A stretch of 20,198 nucleotides of DNA from MGR-bin208 sp043779285. GTDB lineage: Bacteria; Bacteroidota; Bacteroidia; Chitinophagales; Chitinophagaceae. The DNA lies in contig JAYWEL010000190.1 of assembly GCA_043779285.1 (NCBI GenBank), positions 1 through 20,198 of the forward strand, in the 5' to 3' direction. A model generated the notes under the pieces. The model saw nothing but the letters and a program-made list of their open reading frames with translations. It was not told where the DNA came from and did not search any database. Shown here in pieces: positions 1-7,186 of the stretch (positions are counted from its first letter, which is position 1; every line of letters begins with the position of its first letter). Position numbers and translations under genes: made by a program.

Positions 1-118
1 CAACAACTGGAGTTTCAACAACAGCAGTATCAACAGCTGTAGCTTCAGTAGTTTCAGCAGAGTTGTTACAAGCTACCATTACAGAAGCGATTGCGAAAAT
101 TGCGATAAACTTTTTCAT
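1..118 (-). CDS. Small lipoprotein, N-terminal part (runs off the window)
   Basis: The first 39 codons can be read; the rest lies left of base 1. The protein opens with MKK and a hydrophobic stretch (residues 4-13) ending in V-M-V-A-C, a lipobox with the lipidated cysteine at residue 17, so it should be anchored in a membrane by signal peptidase II processing. After the cysteine the visible part is low in complexity, made of Ala, Thr, Val and Glu with a few Asn and Pro. Codons are strongly biased to GCT, GTT, ACT and GAA, unlike the neighbouring genes, which suggests high expression. A good promoter match lies upstream at 149-179. I cannot assign a function; short Ala/Thr/Val-rich lipoproteins of this look are common in Chitinophagaceae-type genomes. 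Confidence 0.7.
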   Translation of the reverse strand, partial: MKKFIAIFAIASVMVACNNSAETTEATAVDTAVVETPVV

Positions 119-148
119 TCTAATTAATTTTTTGGTTAAAAACAGGCG

Positions 149-179
149 CAAAGATATACGGATAATTTAAAAAACCAAA
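149..179 (-). promoter_or_regulatory. Promoter of the small lipoprotein gene
   Basis: Read on the minus strand, TTTG (179-176), a 19-base spacer and TATCTTTG (156-149) match the Bacteroidota housekeeping promoter TTTG-N19-21-TAnnTTTG. Transcription would begin near 144, giving a leader of about 25 bases before the ATG at 118. The match is by eye. Confidence 0.65.
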
Positions 180-229
180 TGAAATGTTAATCAGATTATA
201 GTCTTCTTTTTCAATTGGTTATTTGAACA

Positions 230-1543
230 TTATTTTTTTCGGAAAAACATCCTGATAGGCACACCTTTAAAATTAAAGTTCACCCTTAATTGATTTTCCA
301 GGTAATTCTTATACGGTGTTTTTACATCATCCGGGAAATTGCAGAAAAATGCAATGGATGGAACAACGGTAGGTAATTGAGTTACAAATTTTATTTTCAA
401 AGCATGTCCCCGAATAACCGGTGCATGGTATGATTCAATGGCTTTAAGCATTACATCATTCAGTTTAGAAGTAGATATTCTTCTTTGTCTGCTTTCTACA
501 ACTTCCAAACCAACTTCAATGGCTTTAAATATTCTTGTTTTTTCTAATGCAGAAATAAAAATGATAGGTACATCATTAAACGGAGCCAATTTCTTTTTCA
601 AAAAATCTTCATAATCCCTGGCCGTATTCGTTTCTTTTTCTTTTAAATCCCATTTATTCACCAACACCACAATGCCTTTCCCTTTTTTTGCAGCTAAACT
701 GTAGATATTCAAATCCTGTGCGGTAATGCCTTTTTCTGCATCAATAAGTAAAAAACAAACATCCGCTTCATCCAATGCTTTGATGGCTCTGATTACGGAA
801 TAAAATTCCAAGTCTTCATGCACTTTTGCTTTACGTCTAATCCCCGCCGTATCAATTAATACAAACTCCTTCTGGAATAAATTATAGTGTGTATGAATTG
901 TATCTCGGGTTGTTCCGGGAATATCACTGACAATAGTTCTTTCTTGTCCTACCAATGCATTTAAAAATGAAGATTTTCCAACGTTTGGTTGTCCAATGAT
1001 GGCAAATTTTGGAATACCAGTTTGCTCGGTAGCATTATCATTTTCATCCGCCATATATCCGGTAATTTCATCCAGCACTTCACCGGTTCCACTACCACTT
1101 GCAGATGCAATAAAAAATATTTTATCGAAACCCAGACTATAGAACTCAGAGGCTTCAAGCATTCTTTCGTTATTGTCTACTTTATTTACAACCATTAATA
1201 CGGGCTTCTTCGATTTTCGTAAAAGTGCAGCCATAGAATCATCCAGGTCTGTTATTCCCGTATGCGCATCGGCCATAAAAATGATTGCATCCGCTTCTTC
1301 AATTGCAATAATTACTTGTTTCCGGATTTCTTTTTCAAACACATCATCACTGGAGGGCACAAATCCGCCGGTATCCACTACGTTAAATGTTTTTCCATTC
1401 CATAGACATATACCATATTGCCTGTCTCTGGTAACTCCACTTATATCATCTACAATGGCTTTTCTTTGTTCCAACAAACGATTAAATAACGTGCTTTTCC
1501 CTACATTGGGTCTTCCTACTATTGCAACTGTAAATCCTGACAT
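230..1543 (-). CDS. der: Ribosome-assembly GTPase Der (EngA)
   Basis: Der is a tandem-GTPase needed to mature the 50S ribosomal subunit. The first GTPase domain shows GRPNVGKS (residues 10-17), DTGG (57-60) and NKVD (120-123). The second shows GQPNVGKS (184-191), DTAG (231-234) and NKWD (296-299). A C-terminal KH-like domain follows from about 354 to 437. The length of 437 residues is normal for the family. I chose the ATG at 1543, ten codons inside the longest reading frame, because MSGFTVAIVG places the first P-loop where family members have it and the extra N-terminal residues resemble nothing. Der lies 105 bases downstream of era on the same strand with no terminator seen between, so the two are probably cotranscribed. 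Confidence 0.96.
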   Translation of the reverse strand: MSGFTVAIVGRPNVGKSTLFNRLLEQRKAIVDDISGVTRDRQYGICLWNGKTFNVVDTGGFVPSSDDVFEKEIRKQVIIAIEEADAIIFMADAHTGITDLDDSMAALLRKSKKPVLMVVNKVDNNERMLEASEFYSLGFDKIFFIASASGSGTGEVLDEITGYMADENDNATEQTGIPKFAIIGQPNVGKSSFLNALVGQERTIVSDIPGTTRDTIHTHYNLFQKEFVLIDTAGIRRKAKVHEDLEFYSVIRAIKALDEADVCFLLIDAEKGITAQDLNIYSLAAKKGKGIVVLVNKWDLKEKETNTARDYEDFLKKKLAPFNDVPIIFISALEKTRIFKAIEVGLEVVESRQRRISTSKLNDVMLKAIESYHAPVIRGHALKIKFVTQLPTVVPSIAFFCNFPDDVKTPYKNYLENQLRVNFNFKGVPIRMFFRKK

Positions 1544-1648
1544 TTTAAAAATATTTATACTCGATATATTCAATCCTGATCTAAAAAATCATTTGCTAAA
1601 AACTTTATTAGAATTTGTAAATGATGACCAGCGAAAAATTTGATTAAC

Positions 1649-2518
1649 TTAATTGTACCCGTATTCTTTTAGTTTGAGATCATTATCTCTCCACTTGGGT
1701 CTTACTTTAACGAACAATTCCAGAAAAACTTTCTGTTGCAGAAATGCTTCAATTGTTTTGCGGGATTCGGTTCCCAATTTTTTTATCATTTTACCGCCTT
1801 CACCTAAAATGATTCCTTTCTGCGTTTCCCGATGAACAATTATTTCAGCCCTTATTTTAATCAGGGTGCTTTTCTCTTTAAATTCCTGAACGATTACGGC
1901 TGTATGATATGGAATCTCTTCATCATACAATTCGTAGATTTTTTCACGAACCAATTCACTAACAAAAAAACGGGTTGGCAAATCACTGATATCATCTTCA
2001 TTGTAAAATGGTTCTCCTTCCGGCAGAAACTCAAGCAATTCTTTTAAAAAACTATTTTTATTTATTCCGCACAAAGCCGAAATAGTAATAATTTTTTTAC
2101 AATATTTTTTTTCGGCAAAATATTCTTTTGCTTCCTTGATCTTTCCTTCCGAGGCACTGTCAATTTTATTAATAACGACTGCAGCAGGCACTCTTAGCTT
2201 TAAAGCAACAAATATCTGATCGCATTCTTCCCAGTTATCATTTACATCTACCAGCAAAACGCCCAGGTCTGCATCTTCCAAAGAGCCCTTCACAGCGGCC
2301 ATCATTTTTTCGTGCAACTTGTATCGGGGTTCAATGATTCCGGGTGTATCAGAAAAAATAATTTGATAATTTTTTTCCGATAAAATTCCTTTTATTCGGT
2401 GACGGGTCGTTTGTACTTTGGGTGATACAATAGCTAATTTCTCTCCCATCAATGCATTCAGCAATGTGCTTTTACCTGCATTAGGTCTTCCAAAAATATT
2501 TACAAATCCAACTTTCAT
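1649..2518 (-). CDS. era: GTPase Era, 16S rRNA / 30S assembly factor
   Basis: Era binds the 3' end of 16S rRNA and promotes 30S subunit maturation. At 289 residues it has the usual length. The GTPase domain carries GRPNAGKS (10-17), DTPG (57-60) and NKID (117-120). The C-terminal type II KH domain has the GEGGKMIKKLG loop (239-249) and ends with the usual K-V-R-P-K-W (271-276) block. The reading frame extends 20 codons further upstream, but the ATG at 2518 (MKVGFVNIFGRP) fits the family N-terminus. Upstream is a short region shared with the divergent tRNA-fMet; der lies 105 bases downstream. An Era/Der pairing suggests joint supply of assembly factors for both ribosomal subunits. Confidence 0.96.
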   Translation of the reverse strand: MKVGFVNIFGRPNAGKSTLLNALMGEKLAIVSPKVQTTRHRIKGILSEKNYQIIFSDTPGIIEPRYKLHEKMMAAVKGSLEDADLGVLLVDVNDNWEECDQIFVALKLRVPAAVVINKIDSASEGKIKEAKEYFAEKKYCKKIITISALCGINKNSFLKELLEFLPEGEPFYNEDDISDLPTRFFVSELVREKIYELYDEEIPYHTAVIVQEFKEKSTLIKIRAEIIVHRETQKGIILGEGGKMIKKLGTESRKTIEAFLQQKVFLELFVKVRPKWRDNDLKLKEYGYN

Positions 2519-2534
2519 TTCAAAAATAAGATGG

Positions 2535-2542
2535 CAAAGGTA
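2535..2542 (-). promoter_or_regulatory. Possible -7 box for era-der
   Basis: On the minus strand this reads TACCTTTG, a full match to the TAnnTTTG -7 element, 16 bases before the era ATG. No clear TTG/TTTG lies at the expected distance upstream, so the call is weak. If it is used, the leader is only about a dozen bases. Confidence 0.35.
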
Positions 2543-2553
2543 ACTTTTAATTT

Positions 2554-2589
2554 TTTGTTTGGTGGTTAAATATGCCAAGACTATATTTG
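2554..2589 (+). promoter_or_regulatory. Promoter of tRNA-fMet
   Basis: TTTG occurs twice (2554-2557 and 2558-2561). The second is followed by a 20-base spacer and TATATTTG (2582-2589), a full match to the Bacteroidota promoter. The -7 box ends only 3 bases before the first base of the mature tRNA, so transcription should start at or within a few bases of the tRNA 5' end. Confidence 0.75.
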
Positions 2590-2592
2590 CAC

Positions 2593-2664
<72 letters not shown>

Positions 2665-2672
2665 CAAAAAAA

Positions 2673-2696
2673 GGCTTCCAATTGGAAGCCTTTTTT
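2673..2696 (+). terminator. Terminator after tRNA-fMet
   Basis: A perfect 7-bp stem, GGCTTCC (2673-2679) with GGAAGCC (2684-2690), has an AATT loop and is followed by six T. It begins 8 bases after the tRNA. The A-run on the left side (2666-2672) lets it act on the minus strand too, where it would end the DUF2807-type gene that stops at 2708. Confidence 0.9.
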
Positions 2697-2707
2697 ATAT
2701 TTATTAT

Positions 2708-3400
2708 TTAGTCCATATTAATTTTTATTCTACTGGCGCCACTGGTTTTAAAATTAGAATAATCGGCATTTCCCTTTAAATGCACACTGCTTGCCCCAGA
2801 TGCAGTACCGGTAATTTCTTTATTTACTGAAAGTTTTATATCGCATGCACCAGAAACTATTGCCTTGCAATGCTCTGCTTCAAATTCAAATCCTTTTAAA
2901 CTACTTGCACCACTTGCATTAATTTGAACGGTATTTGAATTACCGGATAATTTAACATCTGATGCTCCACTTAACAAAATAACCAGCTTATTTATTGACA
3001 CACTTCCTTTTAAATTACTGGCTCCCGACATATCAATTCTTAAATTATCTGATTTGATCTGGTCAACAAAATAAACATTGCAAGCACCACTAATCCCTAG
3101 CTTATCTAATTCTTTGAATGATATATACACGTTCAGATTTTGTTTGCTTTTATTCCATTTATTTCCTTCCATCCAAATTTTTAAAGTTCCATTATTAACT
3201 TCAGATCTGATATTAGATCCACTTACAGCAAGTGACTCTTCTCCTCCCTGTGAAATGTAAATATCTAGTGCACTGGAAACAGAGATCGCATTAAAACTTT
3301 TCACATCCCTCTTAGCTGCATTAACATCATTGAATTTAACCTGTGCTTCAATAGAAATCAGTATAGAAAACATGGCTATTAATAAAATACTTTTTTTCAT
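2708..3400 (-). CDS. Secreted DUF2807-like protein (head GIN domain)
   Basis: This 230-residue protein has a signal peptide (residues 1-19 or 20, cleavage near S-I-E-A, Gln next). The rest is a ladder of short repeats: SGA(S/C) recurs at residues 104, 125, 144, 163, 183, 201 and 220, with steps of 18 to 21 residues and alternating small, polar and hydrophobic residues between. This suits a right-handed beta-solenoid and resembles the DUF2807 / 'putative auto-transporter adhesin head GIN domain' family of Bacteroidota. There is no lipobox and no obvious C-terminal sorting domain, so it is likely periplasmic or released. Its molecular function is not known. It appears to be transcribed alone, ending at the shared hairpin at 2673-2696. 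Confidence 0.8.
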   Translation of the reverse strand: MKKSILLIAMFSILISIEAQVKFNDVNAAKRDVKSFNAISVSSALDIYISQGGEESLAVSGSNIRSEVNNGTLKIWMEGNKWNKSKQNLNVYISFKELDKLGISGACNVYFVDQIKSDNLRIDMSGASNLKGSVSINKLVILLSGASDVKLSGNSNTVQINASGASSLKGFEFEAEHCKAIVSGACDIKLSVNKEITGTASGASSVHLKGNADYSNFKTSGASRIKINMD

Positions 3401-3440
3401 CTGTTCTTTTTAAAAATAATTAGTTTAAATGTTATTTATC

Positions 3441-3457
3441 ATCCGCCTGTGGCGGAT
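3441..3457. repeat. Short perfect palindrome, 7-bp stem
   Basis: ATCCGCC (3441-3447), loop TGT, GGCGGAT (3451-3457). It is GC-rich in an AT-rich intergenic region between the divergent DUF2807-like gene and the riboswitch-controlled receptor. No T-run follows, so it does not look like a terminator. It could be one copy of a dispersed palindromic element; that cannot be judged from one copy. Confidence 0.4.
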
Positions 3458-3571
3458 TATCGTCGGTTAGTATAAATTGCTCGATCATTTTTATGGCTCA
3501 TTTCATAAGCTATTTTCATAGTTAAACGCAATACTCTGATAAAAGTTACAGAATTCTTTAAAACATATCTA

Positions 3572-3579
3572 TATCTTTG
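3572..3579 (+). promoter_or_regulatory. Possible -7 box for the riboswitch/receptor transcript
   Basis: TATCTTTG is a full TAnnTTTG match 40 bases before the riboswitch, which would start the RNA near 3585. I see no good TTG/TTTG at the right distance upstream, so confidence is limited. Confidence 0.4.
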
Positions 3580-3619
3580 TTTCGGTTTTTGATTTTTAAT
3601 GAAAATAAAGAACCACAAA

Positions 3620-3707
3620 GTTTCCCGGGGTGCTTTCGATTTTTTTCGAATGGCTGAGAACAAACCCGTAGAACCTGATCAGGATAATGCCTGCGCAGGG
3701 AGGTGAC
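3620..3707 (+). promoter_or_regulatory. TPP riboswitch (THI box)
   Basis: All conserved blocks of the thiamine pyrophosphate riboswitch are present in order: CGGGGTGC (3626-3633), a P3 arm TTCGA/TCGAA, GGCTGAGAA (3652-3660), ACCCGTAGAACCTGATC (3664-3680), and GGATAATGCCTGCGCAGGGA (3682-3701). The closing P1 helix can form from GTTTCC (3620-3625) with GGTGAC (3702-3707), with one mismatch and one G-T pair. It lies 68 bases before the ATG of the TonB-dependent receptor. A C-rich stretch downstream (CCCTG at 3726-3730) can pair with CAGGG (3696-3700) inside the aptamer, so binding of TPP could switch between two structures. No terminator with a T-run is seen, so control is more likely on translation. 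Confidence 0.95.
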
Positions 3708-3775
3708 AAAATTTATTTTAGCTCCCCCTGTAATTTGCATTTTCCTTCATTTAAGTAACTTTTAAAAATTAAAAA

Positions 3776-5944
3776 ATGAAGAAGATTGTATTTTTATTTG
3801 CCGTTTCTTTTTTCAGTATGGCTGCTTTCAGTCAGCATGAAACATCAACCTTGCAAAAAGATAGTTTTTTATTATTGGAACCCATTGAAGTAAAAGCAAT
3901 CAGAGCAGGTATTCATGCTCCGTTCACAAAAACAAATATTTCTGCTGCCGAAATTGAAAAAAAGAATCTTGGCCAGGACATCCCCTTTTTCTTAAATCAG
4001 ATTCCATCGGCAGTCATTAATTCGGATGCAGGGAATGGCGTAGGATATACCGGTATCAGAATTCGTGGCACAGATGCCACCCGGATTAATGTTACGTTGA
4101 ATGGCATCCCCTATAATGATCCTGAATCGCAGGGAACATTTTTTGTAGATATGCCTGATTTTATGTCGTCTGTCGGCAGTATTCAGGTACAACGGGGAGT
4201 GGGTACTTCATCGAATGGAGTCGGCGCATTTGGAGCAACAATTAATATCAGTACCAATGAAGTAAAAGATAAACCCTATACTGAATTCAATAACAGTTTT
4301 GGATCTTTCAATACCCAGAAGAATACGTTGAAAATTGGAAGCGGATTGATTGGCGGACATTTTACAACCGACCTCCGATTATCGCGTATAAGCAGTGACG
4401 GGTTTGTAGACAGGGCAAGCAGCAACTTAAAATCGTATTATCTCTCTACTGCATACATCAATAAAAAATCATCTATCCGGTTCAATCATTTTTCTGGTGA
4501 TGAAAAAACATACCAGGCATGGTACGGGGTATCTCAGAAAGATTTAACAAGCAGAAGAACTTTTAACCCTGCCGGTATGGATAAACCGGGAACGCCATAC
4601 AACAATGAAACCGATAATTACAAGCAGGATCATTATCAACTTTTCTTTAATCATCAGTTCTCAGAAAACCTGACCTTATCTAATGCCATATTTTATATAA
4701 AGGGAAAAGGGTATTACGAACAATATAAAGCCGACCAGAAATATGCAAAGTATGGTTTACCGGATCAAGTTGTTGGTACTGTTACCATCAAACGTTCAGA
4801 CATGATACGCAGGTTATGGCTGGATAATGATTTTTATGGTAATATTCTTTCACTTCAGTACAAGAAAAATAAGAACGAATTTACATTGGGTGGAGGAATT
4901 ACAAAATATGATGGCAATCATTTTGGAGAAATTATCTGGGCAGAAAAAGGATTGAAACTACCACCTGCCGGCTGGTATGATTTGAATGCAGATAAAACCG
5001 ATGCAAGTTTTTTCTTTAAAGAATTAACTCATCTTACTGCAAACTGGACTTTATTTTATGACGTTCAATACAGAAATGTACGATATACCATTAATGGATT
5101 CAGAAACAATCCCGGATTAGACGTGAACAGCAATTATCATTTCTTTAATCCAAAACTGGGAACCAGTTATACAAAAAATGGATGGCAGGGATATGTATCT
5201 CATGCTATTGCAAACAGAGAGCCCAACCGGGCAGATTTTGAAACCAGTGCTTCGATTAAACCCAAATCTGAAAGACTGCATGATACAGAAATTGGTATAG
5301 AGAAAAGATTGTCGAAATCGCAATTCGGTATTACGCTTTACCATATGCTTTATAAAGACCAATTAGTGCTGACAGGTCAGATCAATGATGTTGGGGCTTA
5401 TACAAGAACCAATATACCGGATAGCTACAGAGCCGGCATTGAATTAGAAGGAACTACCCAAATAAATAAATGGCTGAAAGCCTCTGCCAACCTTAGTTTA
5501 AGTAAAAATAAAGTGAAAAGCATTACAGAATTTATTGACAACTATGATATTGGCGGACAAAAAATAAATAATTATTCAAATACGGATATCGCTTATTCTC
5601 CTTCAATCATTGGCGGAACAAACTTTACGATAATACCTTGTAAAAGTGTTGAATTGAATTTCAGTAATAAATATGTTGGTAAACAATACCTGGATAATAC
5701 ACAGAATGAGAACAGAAAACTGGATGCTTTTTTTGTTCAGGATGTAAATGCAATCTATACTATTAAAAAAGGTTGGATGAAAGAAGCGAATATCATTTTA
5801 CAACTGAATAATGTATTTAATCAAAAATACGAACCGAACGGTTATACATTCAGTTATATTGCCGGAGGTCAACTGATTGATAACAACTACTATTTCCCCA
5901 TGGCGGGTACCAACTTCATGTTGGGGTTAAATATTAAACTTTAA
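3776..5944 (+). CDS. TonB-dependent outer-membrane receptor, probably for thiamine
   Basis: This 722-residue outer-membrane protein has a signal peptide (1-19, Gln at 20), a TonB-box-like segment L-E-P-I-E-V-K (34-40), a plug domain (about 48-160, with the I-R-I-R-G and V-Q-R-G-V-G signatures) and a 22-strand barrel to the C-terminus. There is no N-terminal carboxypeptidase-like domain and no SusD partner beside it, so it is not a SusC-type glycan importer. Substrate is inferred from the TPP riboswitch directly upstream: riboswitch-controlled TonB-dependent thiamine receptors are known in Bacteroides. No inner-membrane thiamine transporter or thi biosynthesis gene is in the window. The barrel ends in Leu, not the more usual aromatic residue. 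The ATG at 3776 gives a proper signal peptide. Confidence 0.9.
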   Translation: MKKIVFLFAVSFFSMAAFSQHETSTLQKDSFLLLEPIEVKAIRAGIHAPFTKTNISAAEIEKKNLGQDIPFFLNQIPSAVINSDAGNGVGYTGIRIRGTDATRINVTLNGIPYNDPESQGTFFVDMPDFMSSVGSIQVQRGVGTSSNGVGAFGATINISTNEVKDKPYTEFNNSFGSFNTQKNTLKIGSGLIGGHFTTDLRLSRISSDGFVDRASSNLKSYYLSTAYINKKSSIRFNHFSGDEKTYQAWYGVSQKDLTSRRTFNPAGMDKPGTPYNNETDNYKQDHYQLFFNHQFSENLTLSNAIFYIKGKGYYEQYKADQKYAKYGLPDQVVGTVTIKRSDMIRRLWLDNDFYGNILSLQYKKNKNEFTLGGGITKYDGNHFGEIIWAEKGLKLPPAGWYDLNADKTDASFFFKELTHLTANWTLFYDVQYRNVRYTINGFRNNPGLDVNSNYHFFNPKLGTSYTKNGWQGYVSHAIANREPNRADFETSASIKPKSERLHDTEIGIEKRLSKSQFGITLYHMLYKDQLVLTGQINDVGAYTRTNIPDSYRAGIELEGTTQINKWLKASANLSLSKNKVKSITEFIDNYDIGGQKINNYSNTDIAYSPSIIGGTNFTIIPCKSVELNFSNKYVGKQYLDNTQNENRKLDAFFVQDVNAIYTIKKGWMKEANIILQLNNVFNQKYEPNGYTFSYIAGGQLIDNNYYFPMAGTNFMLGLNIKL

Positions 5945-5963
5945 TTTTTTTTATAAATAAAAA

Positions 5964-5998
5964 ACCGGCGACCTGTTAATTCGATCGCCGGTCTTTTT
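5964..5998. terminator. Bidirectional terminator between receptor and rhodanese genes
   Basis: An 8-bp perfect stem, ACCGGCGA (5964-5971) with TCGCCGGT (5985-5992), has a 13-base loop, A-rich sequence on its left and CTTTTT on its right. It serves the receptor gene ending at 5944. The converging rhodanese stop codon (5997-5999) overlaps the end of its T-run, so the same hairpin ends that transcript too. Confidence 0.85.
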
Positions 5999-6308
5999 AT
6001 TTAGCACCAAACTTTTCGTTCCATTCCAAAATGCCACCTACCAAGTTTCGGGTATTTTTGAACCCCAGCATTTCTAAAAACATGGCTGCTTGCAAGCTTC
6101 TTTTTCCACTACGGCAATGAATGATTAATTCTTCTTCCTTAAGTTCTTCAATTTCATCTATCTGCATTCCCAATATTTTGCCCAAAGGAATCAATTGAGC
6201 ACCCATATTTGTTTCTGCATATTCGTCGGGTTCTCTTACATCTATTATATGTAAGGCCTCCCCATTAGTCATCCTTGTTTTCAATTCTTCAACAGTAATA
6301 TTTTCCAT
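5997..6308 (-). CDS. Single-domain rhodanese-like protein
   Basis: This 103-residue protein is one complete rhodanese fold: D-V-R-E-P-D-E-Y (23-30) near the start, the active-site loop H-C-R-S-G-K-R-S with Cys65, and G-G-I-L-E-W (91-96) at the end. The loop after the catalytic cysteine has the six-residue form of sulfurtransferases. No signal peptide is seen, so it should be cytoplasmic and carry sulfane sulfur as a persulfide. It is the last gene of the apparent ddl-PASTA-rhodanese group, 19 bases after the PASTA gene. The true sulfur donor and acceptor are unknown, and a functional link to cell-wall synthesis is not implied by the sequence. Confidence 0.9.
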   Translation of the reverse strand: MENITVEELKTRMTNGEALHIIDVREPDEYAETNMGAQLIPLGKILGMQIDEIEELKEEELIIHCRSGKRSLQAAMFLEMLGFKNTRNLVGGILEWNEKFGAK

Positions 6309-6327
6309 AACTATTATTTATTTGCCA

Positions 6328-7119
6328 CTAAAATTTTAATGAATCGATTGCCGGCTTTGTAACACTTAACCAAATGTCCATCATTTGTCCTGGTCTTATT
6401 TTTAATATTCTGCCTGTTTCGTCAAATTTTTCAGGACTTTGTTTATAAATAAACGCATTTAATGTGTCCGAAATGCCATCCGAAACAATAGCACCAATGC
6501 TAATTCCATTTGACTCTAATAACGCTTTTGCTTCTTCGTACGTCATGCCGACTATTTCCGGAACCACAAATTCATTTTTACCAATACCATCTCCCAAAAT
6601 TAAAGTGATACCACTTCCCATTTGAATTTTTGTACCACTTCCAATTTCATTGCCTTCATACATTTGTACCAAAACAGAATTTTTTGCAAAGTCTGGTCGA
6701 AACAAAGTGTCTGCAATCCGCAATCCCATATTTTTTAAAATCATTTCTGCATTACGAAAACTATAACCTATCAAATTAGGCATTTCTACAAATGGAGGAA
6801 CTTTACGATTTATTGTCAGATATATATTCCGGTTAATTTTTACTACAGCATCCGGTTCCGGAAATTGTTTAATGACAGAGTTTGGAGCAGCCGTATCGAT
6901 ATACACAGAATCCTGAATAACAACAGTGAATCCCTGATCATCGAGCATTTTTTCAGCTTCGTTAAAATCTTTTCCTACTACCGTAGGAATGGTTTTAAAA
7001 TCGCCATGATGTGTAATCCAGTCAAGTGAATACATGAATAAAATAAATACTGTTGCAAATAAAAACATAGCAGCCAGTAAGTTTACAAAGAAGGATCGAT
7101 TAGTAATGAAATTGAACAT
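6328..7119 (-). CDS. Membrane-anchored three-PASTA-domain protein
   Basis: The protein (263 residues) has a short cytoplasmic N-terminus, one transmembrane helix (about 11-31) and three PASTA domains facing the periplasm: 43-104, 112-177 and 185-254, each with the pattern P-x-(V/L)-x-G followed by a helix with an A-E-x-x-L-like core. In PASTA kinases such as PknB the repeats bind muropeptides or beta-lactam-like compounds. Here there is no kinase and no penicillin-binding domain: the helix is preceded by only about ten residues. The gene follows ddl on the same strand with a 67-base gap, supporting a cell-wall role. Comparable kinase-less PASTA proteins next to ddl occur in other Bacteroidota. 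The precise role is not known. Confidence 0.9.
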   Translation of the reverse strand: MFNFITNRSFFVNLLAAMFLFATVFILFMYSLDWITHHGDFKTIPTVVGKDFNEAEKMLDDQGFTVVIQDSVYIDTAAPNSVIKQFPEPDAVVKINRNIYLTINRKVPPFVEMPNLIGYSFRNAEMILKNMGLRIADTLFRPDFAKNSVLVQMYEGNEIGSGTKIQMGSGITLILGDGIGKNEFVVPEIVGMTYEEAKALLESNGISIGAIVSDGISDTLNAFIYKQSPEKFDETGRILKIRPGQMMDIWLSVTKPAIDSLKF

Positions 7120-7186
7120 AAATTTTTATAATGCTGTGCTATACTATTTTAAATTTCTTTTCAGAAAACAAACATTGAATCCTGAA

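Noticed and set aside
1173..1643. A 156-codon plus-strand open frame opposite der
   Set aside because: It is a shadow of the der reading frame, which has all GTPase motifs; no family resemblance or promoter.
2521..2528. A second -7 match (TATTTTTG on the minus strand) in front of era
   Set aside because: It lies only 2 bases before the ATG, leaving no room for a start site upstream of the codon; the match at 2535-2542 is better placed.
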